From contig NZ_FOMQ01000009.1 of NCBI RefSeq assembly GCF_900112675.1, positions 124,001 through 188,000 on the forward strand: a stretch of 64,000 nucleotides of DNA, written 5' to 3'. Every line of letters begins with the position of its first letter. The stretch's first letter is position 1. The notes beneath the pieces were generated by a model. The model saw nothing but the letters and a program-made list of their open reading frames with translations, did not search any database and was not told the DNA's origin. The stretch comes from Paracidovorax konjaci. Lineage in GTDB: Bacteria; Pseudomonadota; Gammaproteobacteria; Burkholderiales; Burkholderiaceae_C. Positions 1 to 7,486 of the stretch are shown here, piece by piece. The position numbers were made by a program, and so were the translations under genes.

Positions 1-1
1 C

Positions 2-1516
2 TTCGAGGCAGCGCCCGACCAGCTCATCGCATCCGCCTGCCAACTCGGCTTCGAGGGCGTGATCGGCAAGCGCGCCTCGGCCACCTACGCGGAGGGCCGC
101 TCGGCCGACTGGATCAAGCTCAAGTGCGGGCAGCGGCAGGAGTTCGTCATCGGCGGCTACACGGATCCGCAGGGAGCGCGCACGGGCATCGGCTCGCTGC
201 TGCTCGGAGTGCATGGCGACGACGGCCTGCTGCACTACGTGGGCAACGTGGGCTCCGGCTTCAGCGAGCGCACCCTGAAGACGCTGCATGCGCAGCTCAA
301 GGCGCTGGGCGCATCGGACAGCCCCTTCGCCGAGGGCACCCGGGTCGGCCGCAAGGCCCATTGGGTGGTCCCGTGCCTGCTCGCCGAGGTGGCCTTCGCG
401 GGCTGGACGCACACCCGGCACATCCGCCACGCCGTGTTCCGCGGCCTGCGTGAAGACAAGCCTCCGCAGGACATCGTGCAGGAGACGCCCGCCAGTGCCG
501 ATGCCATCGCCGCCGCGCCACCCCCTGCCCCGCCCGCCCCACCCCGCATGACCGCTCGCAAGAAATCTCCTCCGGCCCCGCAGCCCGCCAGGCCACCGGC
601 CGGCCGCGCTGCCGCATCCGGCCCGTCCCCATCGCTGCGCGTGACCCACGCCGAGCGGGTGATCGATGCGGACAGCGGCCTCACCAAGCTCGACCTGGTG
701 CGTTACTACGCGCTCGTGGCGCCGCTGATGATGGAGCACCTGCGCCAGCGCCCGGTGTCGGTGGTGCGCGCGCCGGAGGGCGTCGGGCACGAGCTGTTCT
801 TCCAGCGGCACCAGGAACAGGGCTCGGTGGAGGGCATCCGCCTGCTGGACAGGGCGCTCTACCCGGACCACCCCGCACTCATGGAGGTGGCCGCGCCCGA
901 GGGCCTGCCTGCCTCGGCACAGATGAATGCGATCGAGTTCCACACGTGGAATGCGCGCAGCGACCGCATCGCGCGGCCCGACCGCATGACCTTCGACCTG
1001 GACCCTGGTGAGGGCGTAGGCTGGGAGAAGATCCAGGAGGCCACCACGCTCATGCGCGTGATGCTCACCGAACTGGGCTTACCGGCATTTCTCAAGACCA
1101 GCGGCGGCAAGGGCCTGCACGTGGTGGTGCCCATCAAGCGCCTGCACGGCTGGGACACCGTCAAGGGCTTCTCGCAGGCCGTGGTTCAGCACATGGCCCG
1201 CACCATCCCGCACCTGTTCGTGGCCAAGAGCGGCCCCCGCAACCGCGTGGGCAAGATCTTCGTGGACTACCTGCGCAACGGCTTCGGTGCCACCACCGTG
1301 TGCGCGTGGTCGGCGCGTGCACGCCCCGGCCTGGGGATCTCCGTTCCGCTGGCCTGGAGCGAGCTGGAAACGCTTTCCGGCAGCGCGCAGTGGACCGTGC
1401 GCAGCGTGGGCGACCGGCTTCGCGAAGGCAACGCGCCGTGGGACGGCTACGCGGGCGCGGCGGTGTCGATCACCCAGGCCATGCGCCTGCTGGAATACGA
1501 ACCGCCCCGCGGTTGA
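2..1516 (+). CDS. ligD: DNA ligase D, C-terminal part (ligase end, OB fold, primase-polymerase domain)
   Basis: LigD repairs double-strand breaks by Ku-dependent end joining; one chain carries an ATP-dependent ligase and an archaeo-eukaryotic-primase type polymerase. The gene is cut by the window edge: the frame is open from base 2 and gives 504 residues. Seen in order: ligase motif IV (GFEGVIGKR, about residues 17-25) and motif V (DWIKLK), the OB fold, a Pro/Ala-rich linker (about 160-200), then the polymerase domain with its metal-binding FDLDP motif and the SGGKGLH motif. This is the ligase-then-polymerase order. The N-terminal phosphoesterase domain and the ligase lysine, if present, lie outside the window. 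It converges on bioB with 47 bases between stops. Confidence 0.95.
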   Translation, partial: FEAAPDQLIASACQLGFEGVIGKRASATYAEGRSADWIKLKCGQRQEFVIGGYTDPQGARTGIGSLLLGVHGDDGLLHYVGNVGSGFSERTLKTLHAQLKALGASDSPFAEGTRVGRKAHWVVPCLLAEVAFAGWTHTRHIRHAVFRGLREDKPPQDIVQETPASADAIAAAPPPAPPAPPRMTARKKSPPAPQPARPPAGRAAASGPSPSLRVTHAERVIDADSGLTKLDLVRYYALVAPLMMEHLRQRPVSVVRAPEGVGHELFFQRHQEQGSVEGIRLLDRALYPDHPALMEVAAPEGLPASAQMNAIEFHTWNARSDRIARPDRMTFDLDPGEGVGWEKIQEATTLMRVMLTELGLPAFLKTSGGKGLHVVVPIKRLHGWDTVKGFSQAVVQHMARTIPHLFVAKSGPRNRVGKIFVDYLRNGFGATTVCAWSARARPGLGISVPLAWSELETLSGSAQWTVRSVGDRLREGNAPWDGYAGAAVSITQAMRLLEYEPPRG

Positions 1517-1563
1517 GCGCGGCCGGCCGCTCCCTGCAACTGCCGGCGCCGCGCTGCGCCGCA

Positions 1564-2643
1564 TCAGGCGTGGGTCACGGCCCCGTGCAGGTCGTGGGTG
1601 TCGGTGGACGCCACCCGGCGGCCGTTGAGTCCGAGCTTGGCGAGCAACTGCACGTCGGCCTCCACGTCGGGGTTGCCGGTGACGAGCAGTTTGTCGCCAT
1701 AGAAGATGGAGTTCGCGCCCGCCATGAAGCACAGTGCCTGCACGGCCTCGCCCATCTGCTGCCGGCCGGCGGAGAGCCGCACCCGTGCCCGCGGCATGGT
1801 GATGCGCGCCACGGCAATCACCCGCACGAAATCGAACGGGTCCACCGGATCGCTGTCGGCGAGCGGCGTGCCCGGCACGCGCACCAGGCTGTTGATGGGC
1901 ACCGACTCGGGATACGGGGCCAGGTTGGCAAGCTGCGCGATCAATCCCGCACGGTGCACGGGCGCTTCGCCCATGCCGACGATGCCGCCGCAGCACACGC
2001 TGATGCCCGCATCGCGCACGTGGCGCAGCGTGTCCAGCCGGTCCTGGTAGGCCCGGGTGCTTACGACATCGGTGTAGTACTCCGGCGCGGTGTCCAGATT
2101 GTGGTTGTAGTAATCCAGGCCCGCGCCGCGCAGCGCCCGGGCCTGGTGCGGCTCCAGCATGCCGAGCGTGGCGCAGGTCTGCATGCCCAGGTCCTTGACG
2201 GCGGCGATCAGCTCGCCCACCTTCTCGATGTCGCGGTCCTTGGGGGCGCGCCAGGCCGCGCCCATGCAAAAGCGCGTGGCCCCCGCATCGCGCGCGGCCC
2301 GGGCCGCGGCGGTGACCTCGTCCACGCTCATGAGCTTCTGGGCTTTCACACCCGTATCGAACTCCGCCGACTGCGGGCAGTAGCCGCAGTTCTCCGGACA
2401 GCCGCCCGTTTTCACGGACAGGAGCGTGGCCAGCTCGACATCGCCGGCCGGCCAGTGTTGCCGGTGCACGGCCTGCGCGCGCCAGAGCAGGTCCATGAAT
2501 GGCAGGTCGAGAAGCTCCTGGATGGCCTGGACGGTCCAGTCGCCGCCGGACGGCGCGGTGGTGGCGGCGGTAGCCGGCCGGTGCCATTGCACGGGCTGTG
2601 CGGTGGGGGTATCGGAAGTGGTTGCAGTGGGTTGCATGGTCAT
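1564..2643 (-). CDS. bioB: Biotin synthase
   Basis: Radical-SAM enzyme that inserts sulfur into dethiobiotin in the last step of biotin synthesis. At 359 aa it matches the family. The SAM-cluster cysteines are C82, C86 and C89 in [13 protein letters not shown]; later family motifs such as [13 protein letters not shown] and [10 protein letters not shown] are intact. The frame stays open to 2865, but I start at the first methionine of MTMQPTATT because the upstream extension is low-complexity and unlike BioB. The start is not backed by a strong Shine-Dalgarno. No other bio genes are nearby, so it appears to be a single-gene unit. Its product would serve the biotinylated carboxylase encoded at 7484-9532. 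Confidence 0.95.
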   Translation of the reverse strand: MTMQPTATTSDTPTAQPVQWHRPATAATTAPSGGDWTVQAIQELLDLPFMDLLWRAQAVHRQHWPAGDVELATLLSVKTGGCPENCGYCPQSAEFDTGVKAQKLMSVDEVTAAARAARDAGATRFCMGAAWRAPKDRDIEKVGELIAAVKDLGMQTCATLGMLEPHQARALRGAGLDYYNHNLDTAPEYYTDVVSTRAYQDRLDTLRHVRDAGISVCCGGIVGMGEAPVHRAGLIAQLANLAPYPESVPINSLVRVPGTPLADSDPVDPFDFVRVIAVARITMPRARVRLSAGRQQMGEAVQALCFMAGANSIFYGDKLLVTGNPDVEADVQLLAKLGLNGRRVASTDTHDLHGAVTHA

Positions 2644-2972
2644 GGGCTCTGAAGACGCCCGCCGCCGGAGTCCTGGAGGGGACCGGCGCGGGGCAAGGGT
2701 TTCCGCAGCGCGGCATACAAATTGTGGAAGGAAAAACCGGCCGCCCCCCTCTTCGCGCCCCAAAATTCCCGCCGCAGCGCAAAGGGCTCCAATTCCCGGC
2801 ATTTCACGCGGTACTTTGCCGGCAGATGCCGACCGTGGCCGCCCAGTTAAAGGCATTTGGGGCACGTGCTTTCAGCCGGCCCCGCAACATGCGCCATCGC
2901 GCCGCCATCCGTCGCCAAGTGCCGTGCCGCCCTGGCTGGATGCCTGCGGAGATGGCGTCGGTTAACGCAACC
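2644..2972. other. Intergenic region upstream of bioB
   Basis: About 330 bases between the bioB start and the stop of the upstream racemase gene. It must hold the bioB promoter, but I see no convincing -35/-10 pair, BirA-like operator or terminator. Open frames crossing it are GC-composition shadows. Confidence 0.5.
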
Positions 2973-3617
2973 TCACGCGCCCAGCAGGGTCTGCAACTTG
3001 CGGACCGCGCTGTCCACGGTGGTCAGGATCGGCAGGCCGGTCGCCCGCGCACAGGCATCCCGCGCGCGCGCCATGCTGAACTGGGCCAGCGCAATGCGGG
3101 TGCAGCCCTGCTCCGCCAGCCACGCTGCCTGGTGCGCGATGAGCGCGTCATGGGCGGCGGCGTCGCCGGAGTTCAATGCGTCGAGGGCTCCTTCGGCCAG
3201 GGCGATCCGCAGGGGCATGCCGGGCGGAAACTCCGCGGGCATGGATCGCAGCGTGGGCGGGAAGGTCGCCACCAGGCCGAGGGCACCCTGCCCCCCGGCC
3301 GCTTCTTCCACCATGGCCTCGTTGGGCTTCAGCACGGGCAGCGGCGCGTGTTCCCGCGCCACGGCCTCGATGCACGGCCCGAAGGCGGAGCAGGTGAACA
3401 GGATGCCTTGCGCCCCCGTATCCACCGCATACCGCGCCAGGCGTGCGAAGCGGGCGTGCATCGCGGCATCGAGCGAGCCGCCGCCGGCCGCCAGATCCGC
3501 CGAGAGGCTGTCGTCCAGCAGGTTCATGCGCACGGCCTCGGGCCAGTCGCGCGCGAAGGCCTCGTTGACCGGGTCGACCGAATGGGCCAGGGCGTGGATC
3601 AGGGCAATGCGTGGCAT
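2973..3617 (-). CDS. Asp/Glu/hydantoin racemase family protein
   Basis: 214-aa cytoplasmic protein of the cofactor-independent Asp/Glu racemase fold. The first catalytic-type cysteine is in FTCSAFGPC (C76) and the second candidate is in EQGCTRIALAQFSM near residue 180. Starts at MPRIALIHAL; a longer frame to 3665 overlaps the preceding gene. It follows the binding-protein gene by only 13 bases, so the two are probably co-transcribed with the aminotransferase. Family members racemise aspartate, glutamate or hydantoins, or act as maleate/arylmalonate isomerases and decarboxylases; the sequence alone does not settle the substrate. The neighbours suggest an amino-acid derivative. Confidence 0.8.
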   Translation of the reverse strand: MPRIALIHALAHSVDPVNEAFARDWPEAVRMNLLDDSLSADLAAGGGSLDAAMHARFARLARYAVDTGAQGILFTCSAFGPCIEAVAREHAPLPVLKPNEAMVEEAAGGQGALGLVATFPPTLRSMPAEFPPGMPLRIALAEGALDALNSGDAAAHDALIAHQAAWLAEQGCTRIALAQFSMARARDACARATGLPILTTVDSAVRKLQTLLGA

Positions 3618-3630
3618 GCGGGCGGCGGGT

Positions 3631-4521
3631 TCAGAGGCCCTTGTCGGACGGTTGAGCGAAGGCATCGCGGGTTTCGGCGTTGAGCGGGTACTGGATGTTC
3701 ACCCCGCGCGGCGGGATGGGCGACGTGAACCACTTGCGGTAGAGCTGTTCCATCTCGCCGGACTTCATCATGCCCGTGACGACGCGGTCCACCAGAGCCT
3801 TGAAGCCCGGGTCGTCCTTGCGGAACATGAGGGACTGGTTCTCGGTGCGCAGCGGCTCGCCGGTGATGATGAAATCCTTGGGGTTGCGTGCCGATGCGAT
3901 GAGGCCTGCCAGCAGGATGTCGTCCAGCACGAAGGCCTGGGCGCGGCCGCTCTCGACCAGCAGGAACGAGTCGGCATGGTCCTTGCCGGCCATCTGCTGG
4001 ATCTCGAGGTTCTTCCCCTTGTCGGCTTCGCGCAGCAGCCGCAGCGACGTGGTCCCGCTGGTGGCCACCACGGTCTTGCCCTGCAGGTCGGCAATGCTGC
4101 GGATGCCGGAATCGGCGCGCACCAGCATGCGCACGTTGTAGCGGAAGATGTCCGGCGAGAAGGCGACGAGCTTCTGCCGCTCCACGAGGTTGGTGGTGGA
4201 GCCGCACTCGATATCCACCGTGCCGCCCGCCACCAGCGGAATGCGGTTTTGCGAGGTGACGGTCTGGTAGCGGATCTCCACCTTCGGCAACTGGAGTTGC
4301 GCTTTCACCGCCTCCACGATCTTCATGCAGATGTCGAGGCTGTAGCCCACCGGCACGCCGGTGCCGGCGTTGTAGGAGAAGCCGAAGGACGACTCCCGGT
4401 GGCCGAGCGTGATGGCGCCCGTCTCCTTGATCTTCTGGAGGGTGGCGCTTTCCTGTGCATGGGCGCCCAGGGCGAAGGCGGCGGACAGTGCCAGGACGGC
4501 ACAGCGGAACAACGAAGGCAT
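3631..4521 (-). CDS. Amino-acid ABC transporter substrate-binding protein (GltI-like)
   Basis: Periplasmic type-2 binding protein of 296 aa with a signal peptide (MPSLFRCAVLALSAAFALGA, cleavage after AHAQ). Matches the glutamate/aspartate receptor subfamily: GHRESSFGFSY near the mature N terminus, then DIECGSTTN, KTVVATSGTT and a C-terminal YRKWF. A clear AAGGAG ribosome site lies 7 bases before the ATG. It sits between an aminotransferase and a racemase gene on the same strand, with no permease or ATPase here, so it must use membrane components encoded elsewhere. Ligand is probably an acidic amino acid (inference). Confidence 0.88.
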   Translation of the reverse strand: MPSLFRCAVLALSAAFALGAHAQESATLQKIKETGAITLGHRESSFGFSYNAGTGVPVGYSLDICMKIVEAVKAQLQLPKVEIRYQTVTSQNRIPLVAGGTVDIECGSTTNLVERQKLVAFSPDIFRYNVRMLVRADSGIRSIADLQGKTVVATSGTTSLRLLREADKGKNLEIQQMAGKDHADSFLLVESGRAQAFVLDDILLAGLIASARNPKDFIITGEPLRTENQSLMFRKDDPGFKALVDRVVTGMMKSGEMEQLYRKWFTSPIPPRGVNIQYPLNAETRDAFAQPSDKGL

Positions 4522-4580
4522 GGTGGAACTCCTTGCGGGCAGGATGGTGGAGAGGCGGGAAAAAAGCGCGATGCGCGGGT

Positions 4581-5909
4581 TCAGAATTCGCGGGTGGCCG
4601 CGTCCACCGCGTCGGCCAGCCGGACCGCGATGTCCTGCAGCACCTCGCGCGTGGCGATGAAGGGGGGCGCGAGCAGCACGTGGTCGCCCGCATGGCCGTC
4701 CACCGTGCCGCCCATGGGGTAGCAGAGCAGCCCGCGCGCCATGGCTTCCCGCTTGACGAGCGCGTGGACCTTGCGGGCCGGATCGAAGGGCGCCTTCGCG
4801 GCGCGGTCCTGCACCAGCTCGATGCCCCAGAAGAAACCGCGACCACGGATGTCGCCCACGTGCGGATGGCTGCCGAGCGCCTGCCGCAGGGCCTGCTCGA
4901 AGAAGGCGCCGTCGTCCCGCACCTTGGCGAGCAGGCCGTCGCGCTGGATCACGCGCTGCACCGCGAGCGCGGCCGCGCAGGCCACCGGGTGCCCGAGGTA
5001 GGTGTGCCCGTGCTGGAAGTACCCGCTGCCCGCCGACATCGCCTCCACGATGCGCCGCTGCGCGAGCACCGCGCCCACCGGCTGGTAGCCCCCGCCCAGG
5101 CCCTTGGCCACGGTGACGAGATCGGGCACCACGCCCTCCTGCTCGCAGGCGTAGAGGGTGCCGATGCGGCCCATGCCGCACATCACTTCGTCCAGGATCA
5201 GCAGCACGCCGTGGCGGTCGCACACCGCGCGCACGGCGCGCAGGTAGCCGGGCACGGGCGTGAGCACGCCGGCCGTGGCGCCGCCCACCGTCTCGGCCAC
5301 GAAGGCGATCACGCGGTCCGGGCCCTGCGCCCGGATGGCGGCGTCCAGTTCGTCCGCCAGGCGCTGGCCGTACTGCTCGGGCGTCTCGTCCGCGCGTTGC
5401 TCGCGGTAGGGGTAGCAAGGCGCCACGTGCGTCGCGGGCACCAGCAGCGGAGCGAAGGGCTCGCGCCGCCAGGCGTTGCCGCCCACGGCCAGCGCGCCCA
5501 GGGTGTTGCCGTGGTAGCTCTGGCGGCGCGCGATGAAGTGCGTGCGCTGCGGTTGCCCGATCTCCACGAAGTACTGCCGTGCCATCTTGAGCGCGGCCTC
5601 GACGGCCTCGGAACCGCCGCTCACCAGGTAGGCATGGTCCATGCCTTCGGGCGCGCCGGCGACCAGCGCGTCGGCCAGTTCCTCGGCCACCGCGGTGGTG
5701 AAGAAGCTGGTGTGGGCATAGGCCAGCCGGTCGATCTGCGCATGCATGGCCGCGATCACGTCCGGATGCCCATGCCCGAGCGACGACACGGCGGCACCGC
5801 CCGAGGCGTCGAGATAGCGCCGCCCCGCGGCGTCCACGATCGTGACGCCCTCGGCCGATACGGCGACGGGCGGGGTCTGGTGCAGGTGGCGATGGAATAC
5901 GTGTGTCAT
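4581..5909 (-). CDS. Class III (omega) aminotransferase, PLP-dependent
   Basis: 442-aa fold-type I transaminase of the ornithine/beta-alanine:pyruvate class. Seen: LVSGGSEAVEAALKMAR (PLP phosphate region), ILDEVMCGMGR (Asp that pairs with the PLP nitrogen) and TVAKGLGGGYQPVGAV with the Schiff-base lysine. Start chosen at MTHVFHRHLHQ; an upstream extension runs into the regulatory region. First gene of a probable three-gene operon with the binding protein (59 bases downstream) and racemase. It is divergent from an RpiR regulator, with dyad symmetry between. The amino donor cannot be read from the sequence. Confidence 0.9.
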   Translation of the reverse strand: MTHVFHRHLHQTPPVAVSAEGVTIVDAAGRRYLDASGGAAVSSLGHGHPDVIAAMHAQIDRLAYAHTSFFTTAVAEELADALVAGAPEGMDHAYLVSGGSEAVEAALKMARQYFVEIGQPQRTHFIARRQSYHGNTLGALAVGGNAWRREPFAPLLVPATHVAPCYPYREQRADETPEQYGQRLADELDAAIRAQGPDRVIAFVAETVGGATAGVLTPVPGYLRAVRAVCDRHGVLLILDEVMCGMGRIGTLYACEQEGVVPDLVTVAKGLGGGYQPVGAVLAQRRIVEAMSAGSGYFQHGHTYLGHPVACAAALAVQRVIQRDGLLAKVRDDGAFFEQALRQALGSHPHVGDIRGRGFFWGIELVQDRAAKAPFDPARKVHALVKREAMARGLLCYPMGGTVDGHAGDHVLLAPPFIATREVLQDIAVRLADAVDAATREF

Positions 5910-5930
5910 GCAGTGCCGCTTTTGGATCAA

Positions 5931-5959
5931 ATGTTCCCGCCCATTTTGTTTTGGAACAT
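5931..5959. promoter_or_regulatory. Candidate operator between aminotransferase and rpiR-type gene
   Basis: Inverted repeat ATGTTCC (5931-5937) / GGAACAT (5953-5959) with a 15-base spacer, in the divergent intergenic region. Further related half-sites follow: GGAACAC at 5983-5989 and CATTCGTTCCC around 6006-6016. The spacing and position suit autoregulation by the adjacent RpiR protein; that link is inferred. Confidence 0.5.
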
Positions 5960-6020
5960 ACGTTTCGTCAATGGGCTGGCATGGAACACCTGTGCCTTTT
6001 CGGTACATTCGTTCCCGTCA

Positions 6021-6052
6021 CCCGCCCCTCTGCCCGCCCCTCTGCCCGCCCC
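6021..6052 (+). repeat. Short 12-bp tandem repeat before the RpiR start
   Basis: Unit CCCGCCCCTCTG repeated about 2.7 times, ending directly at the ATG of the RpiR gene. The unit length is a multiple of three, so copy-number change would keep any upstream-started frame open and would alter the leader of the RpiR mRNA. Confidence 0.7.
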
Positions 6053-6931
6053 ATGACCGTCTCCGTCCAGGACCACCTCCGCCAGCGCTATGCCGATCTC
6101 AGCCCCGCGCTGCAAGCGGTCGCGCGCTACCTGCTCGACCACCCGGCCGAGGTGGTCACGTCATCGATGCGCCACCTGGGCGTGCAGGCCGGCGCCACGC
6201 CGCCCACGCTGGTGCGCTTCGCGCAGCAGGTGGGCTTCGACGGCTGGCCCGCGCTGAAGGCGGCGTTCGCGGCCGACCTGGGCCTGGGGGGCGATGCGTA
6301 CGGCGCGCGGGCCCAGCGGCTCGTGGGCCGGGCCGCCGAAGGCGGCGGGCTCGCCGGGGAGATGTTCGAATTACAGCGCCGCAACCTCGAAAGCACGCAG
6401 ACGCAGAGCGCCCCGCGCCTGGACGAGGCCTGCGCCCTGATCGAAAAGGCCCGCGCCGTGCACGTGGCGGGGTTCCGCGCCAGCTACCCCATCGCATTCG
6501 GCCTGGTCTACCAGTACCGGCTGTTCCGGCAGACGGTGCACCTGCTCGACGGCCAGGGCGGTACGCTCGAGATGCAGCAGCGCGCGTTCGCGAAAGGCGA
6601 CGTGCTGGTGGTGGCGAGCTTCGCGCCCTACTCGCGCGAGGCGCTGCAGGTGGCCGAGGCCGCGCGGGACGCCGGCTGCCGCATCGTGGCGCTCACCGAC
6701 AGCCTGGCCTCGCCGCTGTCGCTGATGGCGCAGCAGACGCTGCTGTTCAGCATCCACAGCCCATCGTTCTTTCCCTCGGTGGCGGCGGGCATGGCGCTCG
6801 CCGAGGCGCTGGTGGAACTGCTCGCCAGCCGCGCGGGCGCCGGCGCCGCGCGCTCCATCGGCGAGGCGGAACGCCGGCTGCACGCCACGGGCGCCTACGC
6901 CAAGGCGCGCCGCAGCCGCGCCGGCGGCTGA
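6053..6931 (+). CDS. MurR/RpiR family transcriptional regulator
   Basis: 292-aa regulator with an N-terminal RpiR-type helix-turn-helix (about residues 5-80; VRFAQQVGFDGWPALKAA) and a C-terminal SIS domain (about 125-265; HVAGFRASYPIAFGLVYQY and VVASFAPYSREA) that usually senses a phosphosugar or other small ligand. The frame opens at 5903, but the 50-residue leader is repeat-derived, so I start at MTVSVQDHL. Divergent from the aminotransferase operon, which it probably controls. Linkage to an amino-acid pathway rather than a sugar pathway suggests an amino-sugar or amino-acid-derived effector (inference). Confidence 0.9.
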   Translation: MTVSVQDHLRQRYADLSPALQAVARYLLDHPAEVVTSSMRHLGVQAGATPPTLVRFAQQVGFDGWPALKAAFAADLGLGGDAYGARAQRLVGRAAEGGGLAGEMFELQRRNLESTQTQSAPRLDEACALIEKARAVHVAGFRASYPIAFGLVYQYRLFRQTVHLLDGQGGTLEMQQRAFAKGDVLVVASFAPYSREALQVAEAARDAGCRIVALTDSLASPLSLMAQQTLLFSIHSPSFFPSVAAGMALAEALVELLASRAGAGAARSIGEAERRLHATGAYAKARRSRAGG

Positions 6932-6947
6932 GCGGGGCCGAAGCGCT

Positions 6948-7424
6948 TCAGCCCAGCGCGGCGATCACTTCGGGCGGCGCCTGTACCAGCTCGATCAACA
7001 CGCCCTCGCCCGCGATCGGGAACTCGTCGTTGCTCTTGGGGTGCAGGAAGGTGATGTCGTGCCCCGCCGCGCCCGGGCGGATGCCGCCCGGCGCGAAGCG
7101 CACGCCCCGGGCCGTGAGCCACTCCACCGCGCGCGGCAGGTCGTCGATCCACAGCCCGATGTGGTTGAGCGGCGTGGTGTGCACCGCCGGCTTCTTGTCC
7201 ACGTCGAGCGGCTGCATGAGGTCCACCTCCACCGCGTGGGCGCCCTGCCCCATCGCCAGGATGTCTTCATCGACGTTCTCGCGCTCGCTGCGGAAGGTGC
7301 CCGTCTGCGCGAGGCCGAGCATGTCCACCCAGAGGCGTTTCATGCGGTCCTTGTCGGTGCCGCCGATGGCGACCTGCTGGATGCCGAGGACCTTGAAGGG
7401 GCGGGAGGCGATGGTGCTGTCCAT
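6948..7424 (-). CDS. VOC-fold protein, probable methylmalonyl-CoA epimerase
   Basis: 158-aa vicinal-oxygen-chelate protein (glyoxalase/epimerase family). Paired beta-alpha-beta modules run from [13 protein letters not shown] to the C-terminal [30 protein letters not shown] and the final Glu fit the metal-binding scheme. It is the last gene of the propionyl-CoA carboxylase/methylmalonyl-CoA mutase cluster. Methylmalonyl-CoA epimerase (2S to 2R, needed between the carboxylase and mutase) is therefore the natural role, though a lactoylglutathione-lyase annotation could be given from sequence alone. Separated from pccA by 59 bases that contain a dispersed repeat. Confidence 0.75.
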   Translation of the reverse strand: MDSTIASRPFKVLGIQQVAIGGTDKDRMKRLWVDMLGLAQTGTFRSERENVDEDILAMGQGAHAVEVDLMQPLDVDKKPAVHTTPLNHIGLWIDDLPRAVEWLTARGVRFAPGGIRPGAAGHDITFLHPKSNDEFPIAGEGVLIELVQAPPEVIAALG

Positions 7425-7430
7425 ATGTAC

Positions 7431-7486
7431 GCTATGTTTTTGGTAGCAAACTATTCAATGAATACGGCGGCATGAAGGCGATTTCA
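7431..7486 (+). repeat. Dispersed ~55-bp repeat, copy A
   Basis: Hairpin arms GCTA...TAGC (7431-7446) followed by ACTATTCAATGAATACGGCG and GCATGAAGGCGATTTCA. Related copies are at 20668-20723, 48466-48516 (inverted, inside dapE) and 59645-59700. This copy occupies the gap between pccA and the VOC gene and its tail runs into the pccA stop codon. Confidence 0.75.

Noticed and set aside
2598-4722. Long plus-strand open frames across the racemase and binding-protein genes
   Set aside because: Antisense to genes with recognisable motifs and good ribosome sites; no plausible protein features.
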